53,940 nucleotides of DNA from Chalciporus piperatus (GCA_038093975.1 JBBPTG010000168.1:1-53940), one strand, 5' to 3'. Positions 40,711 through 52,310 are shown, counted from the stretch's first letter. Made by a program: numbers and translations. The notes: a model not told the origin generated them from the letters alone.

Positions 40711-43700
40711 ATGCAGACTCTTCTCAATGCTCTCAATGTTAAAGAAGACCCATATACCTGTCCGGTATGTTCCAAACGCCTCAAGACCACTCAGGGCTTG
40801 TTAGCCCACATGAGCTCAGCACGTCGCTGTCGAGAATACAAGAAAGGTAAAACGGCTGCACTAGGTAGCCTAGCAGACGAAGAACTGCAGACCGAGGAGG
40901 TGAAGGTAGATCGCCCAGTTCAAGTTCTCCCCCATCAAGCTGCTGACTGGCAAGAAAACCCGAGGGAGATTATAGAGGATTTCCATGACCAGCTCTATGA
41001 GTTGGTCCCCTTGGACTTGGACGGCGACTCAGAGCCGCACGCAGGACCTTCCAACCAACGACAAACGGAGGAAATAGATGAACGTTTCGAAGAAGACCTA
41101 TTTCCTCGTGCGGGGACCGTGATCCGAATGGACGAGACGCTGCATGAGAAGTGGCGGAAATTGTTTGGAAAGGAAGATGCTGACGGAGACGCCCTGATGG
41201 ATGAGGGCCCTGGCGACTCGGATGCTGCCAAGTTTACACCATTCACCTCTGAGCTGGACTGGAGGATCGCTCGATGGGCAGTTCAAGAAGGGGTGGGCCA
41301 CAAGTCATTGGATCGACTGCTAGCCATTCCAGGGGTGCGTTTCAATCGTGGACTCATTCATTGCAATAACTGACTCAGACGGATAGGTTGTGAAAAGTCT
41401 GGGTCTCTCATTCCATAACACCAGGAAGTTGCACAAGATAGTGGACGAGATTCCGCCTCACATCAAATGGACCACTCGCGAGCTATGGTATCAATCTGAT
41501 CCTGAGGCCAGACACACGATACACTATCGGGACGTCATCGATGCGGTCAAGACTTTATTGGGAAATCCAGCACATGCGAAGGACATCGTCTACAGGCCTA
41601 AACAGATTTTCACCAACTCGTCCAAGAAGAAGAGAATATACCATGAGATGTGGACCGGGGATTGGTGGGCAGCAGTCCAGGTAAGTCTAATCCACATCAG
41701 TTTTCCCCGTCACTGACAGTTGTCTCAGAAACAGTTACCTGAGCACTCCTGCGTTGCCCCCGTCATCATCTCAACCGATAAGACGCAGCTTACGCAGTTT
41801 TCTGGGGGGAAAATGGCATATCCGGTGTATCTGACGCTGGGCAACATTCCTCGCGCCCTTCGACGCAAGCCTAGCGAAAATGCATGCGTCCTCATCGGCT
41901 ATCTCTCCATCAGCAAGATTGTCGGCAAGGACTTGACAAAGAAAGAACAGTCGGCGCGCGTTCAACAGCTATTCCATGAGTCGATGAGGTTGATATTGGA
42001 GCCACTGATAGAGGCAGGGAAGAAAGGAGTGGAGATAGCGGGAGGAGATGGGAAAGTCAGGCGAGTTCATCCAATCCTCGCTGCGTACGTCGCCGACTAT
42101 CCCGAGCAGTGTCTGGTGACCTGCGCCAAGTACGGGACATGCGCCAAGTGTCTCGTCACAGAGGATGAGCTGGAAGAGAGAGTTCCTGGACCACCTCGCA
42201 CTCAGAAATCTACTGCCGATACCATAAGGAACGCCATGGCACAGGCCACGTCCAATTCCAATTACCTGGACCTTTGCAAAGCTGCGCTGCTGTCTGGTGG
42301 GGTCAGTCGACCTTTCTGGGACGGATTCCCTCTCTGCGACATTCATCTTTCCATCACGCCCGACGTTCTCCACCAACTATACCATGGGATCGTCAAGTAC
42401 CTCACCTCCTGGTGCACCAGTCTCATGGACACCAAGGAGCTCGATTCTCGAATCCGCACTCTCCCTCCTTGTTTCGGCGTTCGTCACTTTACCAATGGGT
42501 GGTCCAAACTGTCTCAAATCGCTGGCAAAGAAAGAAAGGACATGGCCCGCATTCTCTTGGGCGTCCTGGTCGGTAAAGTCCCCTCCCAGGTCATCACCTC
42601 CTACCGCGCCCTCCTCGACTTCATATACATAGCCCAATACCCCACCCACGACGATGATTCCCTCCAATGGATGGAGGAATCGCTCAGTCTCTTCCACGAG
42701 AATAAAGAGATTTTCCTCGCTGGGGAAAATGGGCTGGGCATCCGAGAACATTTCAATATCCCCAAGTTCCATTCTCTCGTGCATTACGCCGACTCTATTC
42801 GATACTTCGGAACCACGGACAACTACAACACGGAAGCTTTCGAGCGCTTCCATATAGACATGGCCAAGGAAGGCTGGCGAGCCTCCAACTTCAGAAATGA
42901 AGTTCCACAAATGACCCGGTGGCTGGAGCGACAAGAGAAAATCAGTCTTTTCCAGGGCTACGTCGAATACAGGACTCAAGACGACCTTCAGGATGATCGG
43001 GAGGAACCACTCAATCCAAAAACTTCTGGAGCTGGCGTGGTGATCGCTCGTCAGCCAGCCGTCCCAGGCCAAACTATCAATAGCATCCAAAAGAACCATC
43101 ACGCTCCCTCATTCCCTCATCATCTTCGAACCTATCTCAACTCCCTTCTATCCGCTGATGAAGCTCTTCCCCGCCGCAACATTCCATTTGCCCATCTTCC
43201 ATTCGACAAACTGGACATTTGGCATACCTGCAAGTTCGCTCTCGACGTACTCGGTAACGACGTTGATGGTACAGAGGGGATAGATTCCATCAAAGCCAAG
43301 CCAGGCAGGTTTGATACCGTTGTCGTGGCTTATACCAGCGATGCAGAGACTACAGGTTTGCAAGGTAAGTATAGTATCTGTTTTGAATTTGTACCCAACA
43401 ATCTGACATCTTGCTTTCAAAGGAATGCGAATAGGACGTTTGCGAGTTATTTTCAAACTTCCCTCCTCCCTTTCTCTTTTGACTCAGGCGCCTGATACCT
43501 GGCCAAAAGAACCATTGGCATACGTAGAGTGGTATAAGCATTCGGCGTCACCAGGCAAGTTCCACAACATGTATAGAGTTACTAAACCTTCTCTTCCTCC
43601 AAATATCTCAAACTTGGCTCCTACCATTCCCGGTGACATTATCCCTCTCAAAACCATTAGGCAGAGTTGTCAACTAATTCCGCATGTTACTGATGATGAG

Positions 43701-43799
43701 CGTTCTGCCGATTGGACTGGTGATATTGTTTTAGACACTTGTTCTACCTTCCTTTTGAATAATTGGTCTAGTAAGTATTCCTATCAGACGTTGTACTAG
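40711..43799 (+). CDS. Plavaka-type transposase (976 aa)
   Basis: Exons 40711-41334, 41387-41680, 41729-43364 and 43423-43799, all in frame. A C2H2 zinc finger starts the protein (YTCPVCSKRLKTTQGLLAH, residues 11-29), followed by an acidic linker. Then comes the Plavaka region: WTTRELWYQSDPEAR, the STDKTQLTQFSGGKMAYPVYLTLGNIP block with its conserved Asp, DIHLSITPDVLHQLYHG, the HFNIPKFHSLVHYADSIRYFGTTDNYNTE(A)FERFH block with the last acidic residue, and a C-terminal DUF6830-like region (WYKHSASPGKFHNMYRV). Plavaka belongs to the CACTA/EnSpm group of DDE enzymes. The frame is undamaged. It is the only clear mobility gene of the 33-44 kb cluster. Confidence 0.9.
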
Positions 43800-44049
43800 T
43801 AGTTGTAGATGCTACAATGTCGATTCAAAAAAGATCCATATGTACATAAATTGTTCCATTTGTTTACAAAAGTGCACAAATAAGTCATAGGTGCACATAT
43901 GACTACAAATGACTGGCTATGACATACAGGGTTTTTCCTGATGAAGATTTGTCAGGTTATCCAAGTGAAAATTTCCTGGCGCCTCTGACCAGCCTCACGC
44001 TGCCAGATCATCGAAAACTCCTTCCTTCGTTTGGCGCTGGAGTTTGGGG
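43800..44049. other. AT-rich 3' flank of the Plavaka gene
   Basis: It contains a 20-bp near-palindrome (GTCATAGGTGCACATATGAC, 43884-43903) and repeated CACAAATAAGTC/TACAAATGACT words that could be subterminal transposase-binding repeats. A plus-strand frame at 43919-44080 looks partly coding but cannot be joined to the next gene. Confidence 0.35.
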
Positions 44050-44620
44050 ATGGCAGGCCAGGGATCATCTAATGATCGCTTGCATTCAGCTGACTTTGCG
44101 CTCAATCAACCCGAGCATCTGGGTCGGGGCAGTCGTGTGTCCCGTCCTACGGAACGCATGCAAGCGATGCGTAAGTTGATTTCCTTTGATCCAGTCTTCT
44201 TTGCCAGTGCGCGGGCTAATATAAGGACACGCCTCACTTGCAGAGGCCGAGCGAACTGCAAGAGATGAGCGGCGCGGACAATATCCAGTCATCGGACCAA
44301 ATTACTCACCGTCTCAAAACTGGAACATCATGGACTCGAATGTTGCTATTGGAATGGGTAGCTTGCAACAGTCTATGCCCTCCTATGGCAATTTTCACCA
44401 AACACAGATCGCTAACCACAATGTGACTTTGTTACCCGGACGAGAGAACATGTTGGCAGCTGAGTCGCCACTAGTTGCACTCGATAACGGTCACGCTGGG
44501 CTGATTTCAAATGTCAGCCAAAAGGGGGCTTCTGCGAGAACCGCCGCCGATCTGCCACAGCCATCAGGACCGAGGCAGCTAGGCGTGCCTGTGGGTGGGC
44601 TCGAAGACACAGACTTGTAG
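44050..44620 (+). CDS. Small unknown protein (165 aa)
   Basis: Exons 44050-44170 and 44244-44620 over a 73-nt GTAAGT...TTGCAG intron, in frame. The product is polar, rich in Gln, Asn, Ser and Gly (SQNWNIMDSN, MGSLQQSMPSYGNF), and likely disordered; it may be the C-terminus of a longer regulatory protein whose upstream exons are lost. Its stop codon TAG is formed at the very edge of the next transposon (TA is the target duplication, G the first transposon base). Confidence 0.4.
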
Positions 44621-44709
44621 TCTCGAACCATCCGTTTTGGTCTTCGCCTCGGACGGCCTCGGGATCTTCCGAAGACCAAAACGTCTGGTGACTTTCGGTC
44701 GAGCACTAT
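44620..44709 (+). repeat. Left terminal inverted repeat with hairpin
   Basis: The outer 18 bp (GTCTCGAACCATCCGTTT) match the right end exactly. The hairpin arms extend to 19 bp if two mismatches are allowed. A GTGACTTTCG block inside is shared in position with the right end. Confidence 0.85.
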
Positions 44710-44826
44710 ACCATCGAGTCACACATGTCACACTCCTGTCTGTATTAGGCTTGAAAAATACTGCTTTTGGATGATCTCTTTCTGTTTTCGTGCATTGTCC
44801 CAAAATCACGAAGTCCCTGTCCGAGG

Positions 44827-47338
44827 ATGACCACTGTCTTTACTCAAAATGCCTCTCATGTAGAGCAAAAACAACAGTCCTTTACCAACCTCCAACGAGC
44901 CCGTGAACTCGCCACCAAAGCCTCCGATTACTCCACCGACGACACCCGCAAAGCTCTCACCACGGCATGCCTCGAGCGGTGTGGTAATCAGCCACCATAC
45001 TCCTGGCAGCTCGATGCTGCAGAGGTGTTCCATCTTGGACTTGACTGCACCATCATTGCAGGGACAGGGTTTGGCAAGAGCCTACCCTTTGTTATGCCCT
45101 CAATGATCTGTCCCGACAAAATACTCGTGGTTATCTCGCCACTGAACTCACTCGAGGAGGACCAGGTACATACCTATTCCTTTTCCTTCACATGCTGTAA
45201 TGTGATCAATTGTGTAGGCCCGGCGGTGCCATAATATGGGCCTTACAGCAGTAGCTGTAAATCACGGCACCTACACGAGTCAGGTACATCAGGTAAGCAG
45301 TCCTGCTCGCCTGTAGCTCAACATACTTACACAGATGAGAAGGAGCTCGAAGAGAGACAATACCGAATCATCTTTACATCCCCTGAGATGGCCATTGCGA
45401 ACCCACGATTCAACGGACTTCTGTGCTCGCCTGACTACCAAAAACATTTGCTTGGTGTCGTGATTGATGAAGCCCACTGCATAGTTCAGTGGGGTGGCGA
45501 CTTCCGTCCTGCTTATGCAAAGCTGAGTAAGCTTCGTTCATTCGTCCCGATGGATGTACCTTTGTATGTGACATCAGCCACAATGACCCCGAGCGTACTC
45601 GCCGAAATATGCCGCTTGCTGCACATTGACCCATTGAGGGGATTTCACCTAAACCTTGGAAACAACAGGAAAAATATTTACCAGGAAGTCCGCCTTATTC
45701 GCAACTCACACGACTTTGCGTCGTTGGATTTCCTATTCACAGGGATCACCGAGGCGAAGCAGATCGAACGGGCCTTGATATTCGTCAATCAGGTCATTGA
45801 TACTCAGCTAGGATGGCAGCACTCACGAAAGATGTTGCCGGAAAACTTGCAAGGTTGTGTGGGGTTTCTCCATTCGCGTCGCTCGGAGGCCTCCAAAAGA
45901 GAGGAACTGGACCTCTTTCGAACCGGCGAACGACGAGTCTTGTGGGTAACCGAGATTGGCGGCATGGTAATACAATTAATTCGCTGTGGAATTGCCTTGT
46001 CAATATTAATGGAGATATGCACAGGGATTAGACATACCGGATATCACCTTTGCGGGTCAATTCGGTGCGCCGCCATCGCTGACGGTCTGGATGCAGCGGG
46101 CGGGAAGAGCCGGACGAGCAGCTGGAATCCAAGCGAAGGCTATTTTGTTTCTTGAGGCGTCAGCGCTGATGCAAATTCGGTCGCGCGGTGACGACGATGA
46201 TGAATCAGATCACGAAGATGAGAATGAAGCAAGAACGTACCGCAAAAAGCTCGAACCAAACTTGCGCGAGTATGTCGAGACGCCAGAATGTCGACGCGTT
46301 GTTGTCGACCAACTGTTTGATAACCCGCCGGGTCGCTTAGGTACGTAACACGAGGCTATGATAATTCTCACTGGCTCATTGCCCCATTCCCCTCAGTCCT
46401 CGACTCGATGTGTTGCGACAACTGCACTGAGCGCGAGCGCTCACCGACCCACTCAGCCACGCAACCACAAGACACAAACGAACCTGTTACCATCAAGCTT
46501 GAACCCACACAAGATGCCGCGGCCGCGCCTCTCGCTCGTCGTGTTCAACAACACTTACAGGACGTTCGGGATGCCCTTTTCTCATGGCGTCGTCGCGTTG
46601 TCGTCCGTGACTTCCCCCATGCATGCTTTACCTCTGCAGTTGTCCTCCCCGACCCTATCCTGACCACCATCGCCTCCAAACGCTCAATCGTGACCCTCGA
46701 CGACCTTCACACCAATCTAACGACTCCGTGGGCGTTCGCGGATGAATACGGCGACGACGTCTTGACGCTGGTGAAGAAACTCGACGAGGACGAGCTGATT
46801 AGGCGGGAGGCAAAGAGGACCGCTGATCAGGAAGCCCGGCGTTTCGAGAGCGAGCGAAAAGCGGTCGAGAAGGCCGTAAATGCTGAGAAGGCTCGACGAG
46901 GGCGTCAGTTGCAAACAGCGAAGGAAAACTGCATCATTCCTGGCACAGGATGGTACACTTCTTTCGCTCTATTGTCCTAACAGCTTACTGACATCATTTT
47001 CTTGTAGTTTCGACCTTCGCGAGCCGAAAACATTGCATTCCGTGCCCGCTACCCCATCATTCGACTCCGAGTTGCCATCATCTCATCCTCTCATCATCTC
47101 GAGCACCCCGCGGCCATCACTCTCGCTCCCAACACCTCGCACGCCATTGTCACCTCGCAAAGCAGCCACCACACCATCCGCTGACCTCTCCGCACCTCAC
47201 GGCAATGTTTCATTCCATGTCTATACCCCCCAGCACCCACCACCTCATCCGCCCACCCCCACACGCAAACGATCTCAACGCGGTCAACGAGGAAGCGCGG
47301 ATAATCGCGAAAACAAGCGCAATAAAATTTCGGATTAG
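44827..47338 (+). CDS. RecQ-type DNA helicase of the TIR element (744 aa)
   Basis: Exons 44827-45165, 45218-45278, 45335-45966, 46025-46340, 46397-46952 and 47008-47338, in frame throughout (the second donor is GTCAGG). SF2 motifs: Walker A GTGFGKS (residues 79-85), TSPEM, DEAH (178-181) in VIDEAHCIVQWGGDFRPAY (the RecQ-specific Q-W-G block), VTSATM, TEIGGMGLDIPDI (motif V) and QRAGRAGR (motif VI). A Cys pair (CCDNC) follows as a shortened RecQ zinc region, then a coiled coil (LIRREAKRTADQEARRFESE) and a Ser/Pro-rich basic tail ending TRKRSQRGQRG. It presumably unwinds transposon ends or replication intermediates. The gene converges on DUF6589 with 21 bp between stops. Confidence 0.9.
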
Positions 47339-47359
47339 ATATGACTACGTACATAGTTA

Positions 47360-50051
47360 CTACCACCTCTCCGAAGTTGCTCGTAGGAAATCTCGCTTTG
47401 TCCACCATCGTGCTAACGTATTTTTTGTTGCCAATCCAACTGCACCTTGTGTAGTGATATCATGCACTATATCTGCCTTTGTGCGGACCACTCGTCCCTC
47501 TTCTGCGATATGAATATTTGAGCTCGTATATGCGTCCTCCAGTCGGGAGACATCTTTTGCATGGCTCGGATCGGTATGAGATACTCCCCGACACAGTGCA
47601 CGAACCTGGTGCTCCAAGTGTTTCCGAACAGCCTGCAGGGTTGGTATGGCAGGACTTCTTGCTTTCAATATATCCCAAGAGGCATTGGGGCCCTGAACAC
47701 GATCAGTCACCTTGTAAGGAGCATGTCAGTCATTGTGCTATCTTACTATAGTATACTCATACCTTTACAGCCTTGACATTGTACTCCTGTCTCTTGTCGA
47801 GTGGGAGAAATTTGCCTGGCTGTCCCGTCATATTGATGAGCCAACATCGCCTGCGAACAAAGTCACTGATGAGGCAGAGTCAGCCTGAATATCGCCCATC
47901 AAGGGAACCATACCACAGCTCGGGGGGCCACTCATGATGCAAGCATTGCAGAAGCTCCAAGACCTCTCCAAGATAATTCGAATTACGACCGCCAGCGAAA
48001 CGGAATGCGAGATGTGGGAGTGATGCTTCCAGGATGCCCACATCACCACTCTTGGTAGCTTCATAGAGATCGATATATCGGAGGACATCGCGGTTCCATA
48101 AAATGGCATTGTGGAATGCGTGGTCACGTTGGCCTTCTGGGAGAGCATCAATAGCATCGATCGCAGCACTAGATGCCAATGAGTCAACAATCTGTTTGGA
48201 AAGGTCATACAATTGTGAGGGGCTCTGTGACCGTAAGGCCTCCAAGCTCTCGACATCACCAACAACCTTCCAGCAAGCACGGAAATGTGCTTCACTGACA
48301 TGGTATATAGCATCGTGAAGGTTCTGGTGAAATGGGCCACGTGTCTGTACAGTGGTCAGCCCCTGCCTCTCGAGCAAAGTGAAAGCATGCATGAGACCAC
48401 GTCCTGCAGTGGTGCCAAGGTATTGCTTGTGAAGGGAGTTGGCGAAAGCCATCAATAGGTGGAACCACCCAAAGGTCGGGACCAACCAATCAAGGCGTTC
48501 GAAGGAGTTGCGATCTTGAGCGTGAAAATTGAAGAGGCCCCGCAATCGAGCAGACGTGAGCTGATCACCAACCCATACAACTACTCGATCGAGTCCAGTC
48601 TTCTTCATCTCCTCCTCACTGTCCAAGCGAAGCTGATGCAGAACTGCAGTCATGACATTCGCATTTCCCTCGTAACTCGCCTCCTCCAAATGCTCAGTCC
48701 CAAGCATGAACTGACGGGTAATGTAGTGCTCGCCAATGGGAAGCTGATTGACTGGTGGTAGGGGGACAAAGATCTCGTCGTCCTTGTAGGGATAGGTAGC
48801 GAAATCGAACTCGGAGCTGTCAATGAGATAGTGGAGGATGCGGTTAACATCTCGTTCATACTCGGAAGGCATAGCTTGACGAGCACACAAGTAGATGTCA
48901 TGGACTGAGAGAGGAGTCCGACGTCCCTGCGCACGGTATTCCTGAAGGGTACGGTTGCATAAAGGTGGTTCGGGGGGAGCGTTGGGCTGAAAGAAGACCG
49001 TAGAGGCTGTACCGGAGTCAAAATGACTTTGGTTGTCGATCCGCTGGGAAAAGACACAGAATGGTATGTTGACATTGTCGTGCGTAATGACGAAGGGGAA
49101 CTGGTGGACCCAGTCTTGAACGACTTGCATCTCGTTCTGCGAAATTGTTTTGAGGGCACGGACGGACCATTGGTGACTCATCGTGATGCCGAACGAGTGA
49201 AGCAGGTCGATACTTTTCGCTGGCGTGCCCTGGGAGCGGAGGAAGACAGTGATCATCTTCGCGAAACGGCTATGGTGATGCGAGCGAGAAAACATGATTT
49301 GTGAAATGATAGATAGAATGACCTAGTTGATCATGAGCAAAGCACTTGTCCGAAAGGTGACACCACAAACCAGATCGGGAGCCTTCATGGTATTTCGCGC
49401 TCGTTGCCGGTCAGTCCGAGCAAGGCGTAACAGTAAGGACCATAATCTGGGAGTCCCACCGAAGCCTGGACTGCTCAGCTTGAGGATCAAATCCTCAATG
49501 AACAAACTGCACAGCTCCTCCATGGACAGGTCCTCGGCGGGACACTGCAGCACATGCTTGATTGCATCGAGCTCATCATCAATGACGTCACCGATGCAGG
49601 TGAAAGCAAAGCGCTCGATCACCGTCTTCGCTCCGTGCGCTCGTGCGCGGGTGCTCTTCGTCAACCGAGGTGGCTGGTGCCAGCGAGAAAGGATGGAGGG
49701 CAGCTCCTCACTGACCATGAGTGCCGAACGTTCGTAGCGAATTTTCGGATCGAGAACACAATCTGGGTCCCCCCAGCTCACCAGATCGAGGAAGAGAGGA
49801 AGGTTGAGGCCGAGCTTATTCATGTAGTGGAGCACGTCTGCGACTTTAGCAGCTTTGTCGGGTCCGAGTCGCTCTCGGAGTAGACGGGTATGTGTGTGTT
49901 GGATGGGTGGGTTGGAGTCGTGATTTTCGTCGTCGGACTGGGATTCATCAAAGTCCGAAGCGAGATCAATGTCGTGTGCAAGATCTTGTGGAGTGTATTG
50001 GCTCGCGAATGGACCATAAAGATCGTCTTCGTCTTCGGAATCTTGGTACAT
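47360..50051 (-). CDS. DUF6589 protein, candidate DDE transposase (842 aa)
   Basis: Exons 49371-50051, 47914-49322, 47763-47850 and 47360-47710, all in frame. The N-terminus is acidic (DSEDEDD), then helical. The DUF6589 core runs from residue about 240 to 760. Three acidic residues stand in contexts like an RNase-H-fold nuclease: D309 in VITHDNVNIPF (end of a strand), D480 in VVVWVGDQLT (end of a strand) and E680 in RNSNYLGEVLELLQ (in a helix). Between the last two lies an insertion-like helical region (LDWLVPTFGWFHLLM, GPFHQNLHDAI). This D-D-E reading is my inference; the domain is officially of unknown function. An in-frame ATG upstream (50084) is possible. The gene is undamaged and convergent with the helicase. 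Confidence 0.85.
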
Positions 50052-50154
50052 GACAAGTTGATTAGCTAGGATTAGGATTTGCATTACATTCGTAGTGTGT
50101 ACTAGGGATAAAAATACGACACAAGGCCCGTTGATTGACAGGCGTGACACGATG

Positions 50155-50246
50155 GACTCGTCACCCCACGAAAGTCTCCATCCGTTTCAGGAAGCGGAAG
50201 ATTCGGGTGTCAGCCCGACCGCTTCCTGAAACGGATGGTTCGAGAC
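50155..50246 (-). repeat. Right terminal inverted repeat with hairpin
   Basis: This mirrors the left end. The 20-bp arms CCATCCGTTTCAGGAAGCGG and their complement enclose a 21-nt loop, and the outermost AAACGGATGGTTCGAGAC is the TIR proper. Confidence 0.85.
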
Positions 50247-50632
50247 TAAGCGGAAGCAGTCTTTGTGGCCTCACTGTGGACTCTTGGCTTCAGAGGGCTG
50301 TGATGGTAACAACGCGTCCTGCAGGAATATAGTGATGGATCAATGAGAAATGGAAGATACTCGACCCTCGGTTAGAATTCTGCAGCATTCTGAATCCCCA
50401 ATAGCACAGGTAGTCGTTGCACTGGCGCCTTACGAATATGAGTATCGGATTGAGTAAGATGTATATCATGAGATAGATTTCTCCGAGTTCAACTGAAGAT
50501 CCTCGTCAAGGTTCCTTGAGGAGGTGAATTGCCGGTACGTAAGCTTGAAGAGGTAATTTGAAGTCAAGCGCAAGTTGTTTCCTAGAGACTGGACTTGTCG
50601 CCAACTTGTTGCTGTATATTTTTGCACGCTTC
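50247..50632. other. Spacer between the TIR element and the Sec2-like gene
   Basis: 386 bp, non-coding, presumed promoter of the Sec2-like gene. An in-frame ATG at 50558 could extend that gene by 25 codons. Confidence 0.4.
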
Positions 50633-52072
50633 ATGTTGTCCGGCGTATCATTTGGCTCGAGTACTAGACCTTCACAGCTGCGGTCTCCAGTCCCACTGGC
50701 AGTCTCTCCGAATTCACCCACGTCTGCCATCTTCGCCGGCCTCGATGACGAGCTACGGGACATTCGGCGAGTCCATTCCCAAGGCCAAGAAGAAGACCTC
50801 AAATTCGCCCTGGATCGTGTCCTCAACAAAGTAGAACAGCTTGTGAGCCTCGTCGATGTTCCTACACGATGTCATGCTTTCTAAATTGATCTCCCGATCC
50901 ATGTGTTTTCTAGTCCTCTCTCCTCAAGACAGCGTACAAGACACAGACGGAACTCGAGACGCAACTAAATCTTGCAAAGTCGAATCTTCAGCTAGTCATA
51001 TCTAACAATGAGATGCTAGAAGAGGCTCTGAAGAGGGAAACACCGTCCAGTGCGAGGGATGTGGGATGGCGTCGATGGAGTGCTCGCGAAGTTCAGAACC
51101 ATAACGCGGAAAGGACTTCTGAGGATCGGCATCGGAGCCTCGACTATGGAGCGCTGAACGAATCCGGGACACCCACTGTACCATCATGTGCCGCTGTGGT
51201 GCTCGTCAATGGTGCCAACCCACCACCAACTGCAACGATTCCGCCCTCAACGCCGATGGCCGGTCAAGAAAGTCGATTCTTCAAGTTCCGGTTCAGCAGT
51301 GGTGGGTCTGGTACCAATCTGTGCCTTCTGGACATCGCTCATTCGCGGAACAGGATCCAAAACTCCCATTGCCTCCCCTCACCCCACACATCTTACATCT
51401 CCTTCTCTTTCAGCCTTGGTGCCGAATGCACGAGAGAAAGAGATGGAGGATCTACAGGAACAACTCGAGCGTGAGCGACAAGCCCATAAGACGGCTGAAG
51501 CCGCAAAGGCTGCCCTGGAGGCAGAGCTTGAGTCGCTGTCGCAAGCCCTATTCGAAGAGGTGCGTTTTTACTTTTCTAACAAGCAGCAGCGTCTGAATAT
51601 CTTTCAGGCGAATAAGATGGTCGCTACTGAACGGATGAAAAGAGCAGAGGCCGAGGACGAGCTGGAGGAGGTGCGACACGAGAAAGATGCACTGAGGGAA
51701 GCACTCCGACTCATTGAAGGGGAGAACGGACGATTACGCAGCGCGGGTGCCTCCTCGGGACGTACCACGCCTCAACTGACCCCGGTTCCTCCGTCGCGAT
51801 CGATGCCATCTCTTCAGCCATCGGAGAATGCTCTCAACGGCAAGATCACATCACCATCCAATGCCTTCGACCACCTCGCCGGCTTCGTTCTAGAACCAGC
51901 ACCTACGCGGTCGTCAGTTGTACTGCACCGAAAAGCCATCTCCATCTCCAGGGAGACATCAAAGGCCAATGAAGCACCCGCTATTTCCTCGACCGAATCA
52001 GTGGCGGCTGCTCCATCTTCTGTTCCGTTGATGCCTGACGAGCCATCGCCATGGGCAGATGCCTCATCGTAG
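50633..52072 (+). CDS. Sec2-type Rab guanine-nucleotide exchange factor
   Basis: Exons 50633-50842, 50914-51310, 51414-51559 and 51608-52072, in frame (405 aa). A short coiled coil (LDDELRDIRRVHSQGQEEDLKFALDRVLNKVEQL, spread over residues 38-71) and a second helical stretch lead to SRFFKFRF. Then comes the Sec2p coiled coil, with the diagnostic SLSQALFEEANKMVATER across the third intron. The C-terminus is Ser/Pro-rich and ends SPWADASS. Sec2 proteins activate Sec4/Rab8 on secretory vesicles at sites of growth. This is a single-copy-type host gene, 238 bp from the COG3 start, same strand; both act in Golgi-to-surface traffic. Confidence 0.85.
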
Positions 52073-52310
52073 TAGTCGCCGATTCTTGGTTCTCTCACTG
52101 CAAGTTATCTCTGAAACCGATATACATGCACAGCAACACTTGACGATCAGTACGACAGTGATGTATACTAGGAACACCGTAGATATAAGATGCTAAGCTA
52201 CTTTCATTGCTTGATACCATGATCTGTGCAGAGGAGGGCTGTTTGGTAGCGACGTCTCCGAGACCCGGACATGTAGTTGCGGACGTAACTCGTTCTTGGT
52301 ACAAGTCCCT
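52073..52310. other. Intergenic region between the Sec2-like and COG3 genes
   Basis: 238 bp holding the Sec2-like 3' UTR and the COG3 promoter. Nothing specific is recognised. Confidence 0.4.

Larger units (their letters stand above)
33334..43799. mobile_element. Probable Plavaka element with cargo genes; ends not found
   Basis: Two genes on the minus strand (DUF6532, TET/JBP) and two on the plus strand (FunK1-like, Plavaka transposase) diverge from one intergenic region with little space between them. This compact block beside an intact transposase suggests one transposon with passengers. The limits given are those of the outer genes. CACTA-type terminal repeats and a target duplication were looked for and not found. 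Confidence 0.35.
44620..50246. mobile_element. TIR transposon carrying RecQ-type helicase and DUF6589 genes
   Basis: A 5627-bp element. The left end (44618 onward) and the reverse complement of the right end (50248 downward) both read TAGTCTCGAACCATCCGTTT, and resume similarity with GACTTTCG about 50 bp inside. Each end carries a subterminal hairpin: 13-bp perfect arms at 44634-44646 and 44670-44682, and 20-bp perfect arms at 50178-50197 and 50219-50238. TA flanks both sides, a likely 2-bp target duplication. Inside are two intact convergent genes and almost nothing else. Layout and helicase recall the AcademH lineage of Academ transposons, but I could not verify membership. Confidence 0.85.

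Noticed and set aside
45279..45334. Apparent one-base frameshift in the RecQ-type helicase
   Set aside because: Using the GTCAGG donor at 45279 instead of later GT sites restores the frame across the intron; a GTC donor is also used in COG3.
45966..46025. Loss of helicase motif V by a run of unrelated residues
   Set aside because: The unrelated residues are a 58-nt intron; splicing gives the intact GGMGLDIPDI motif.
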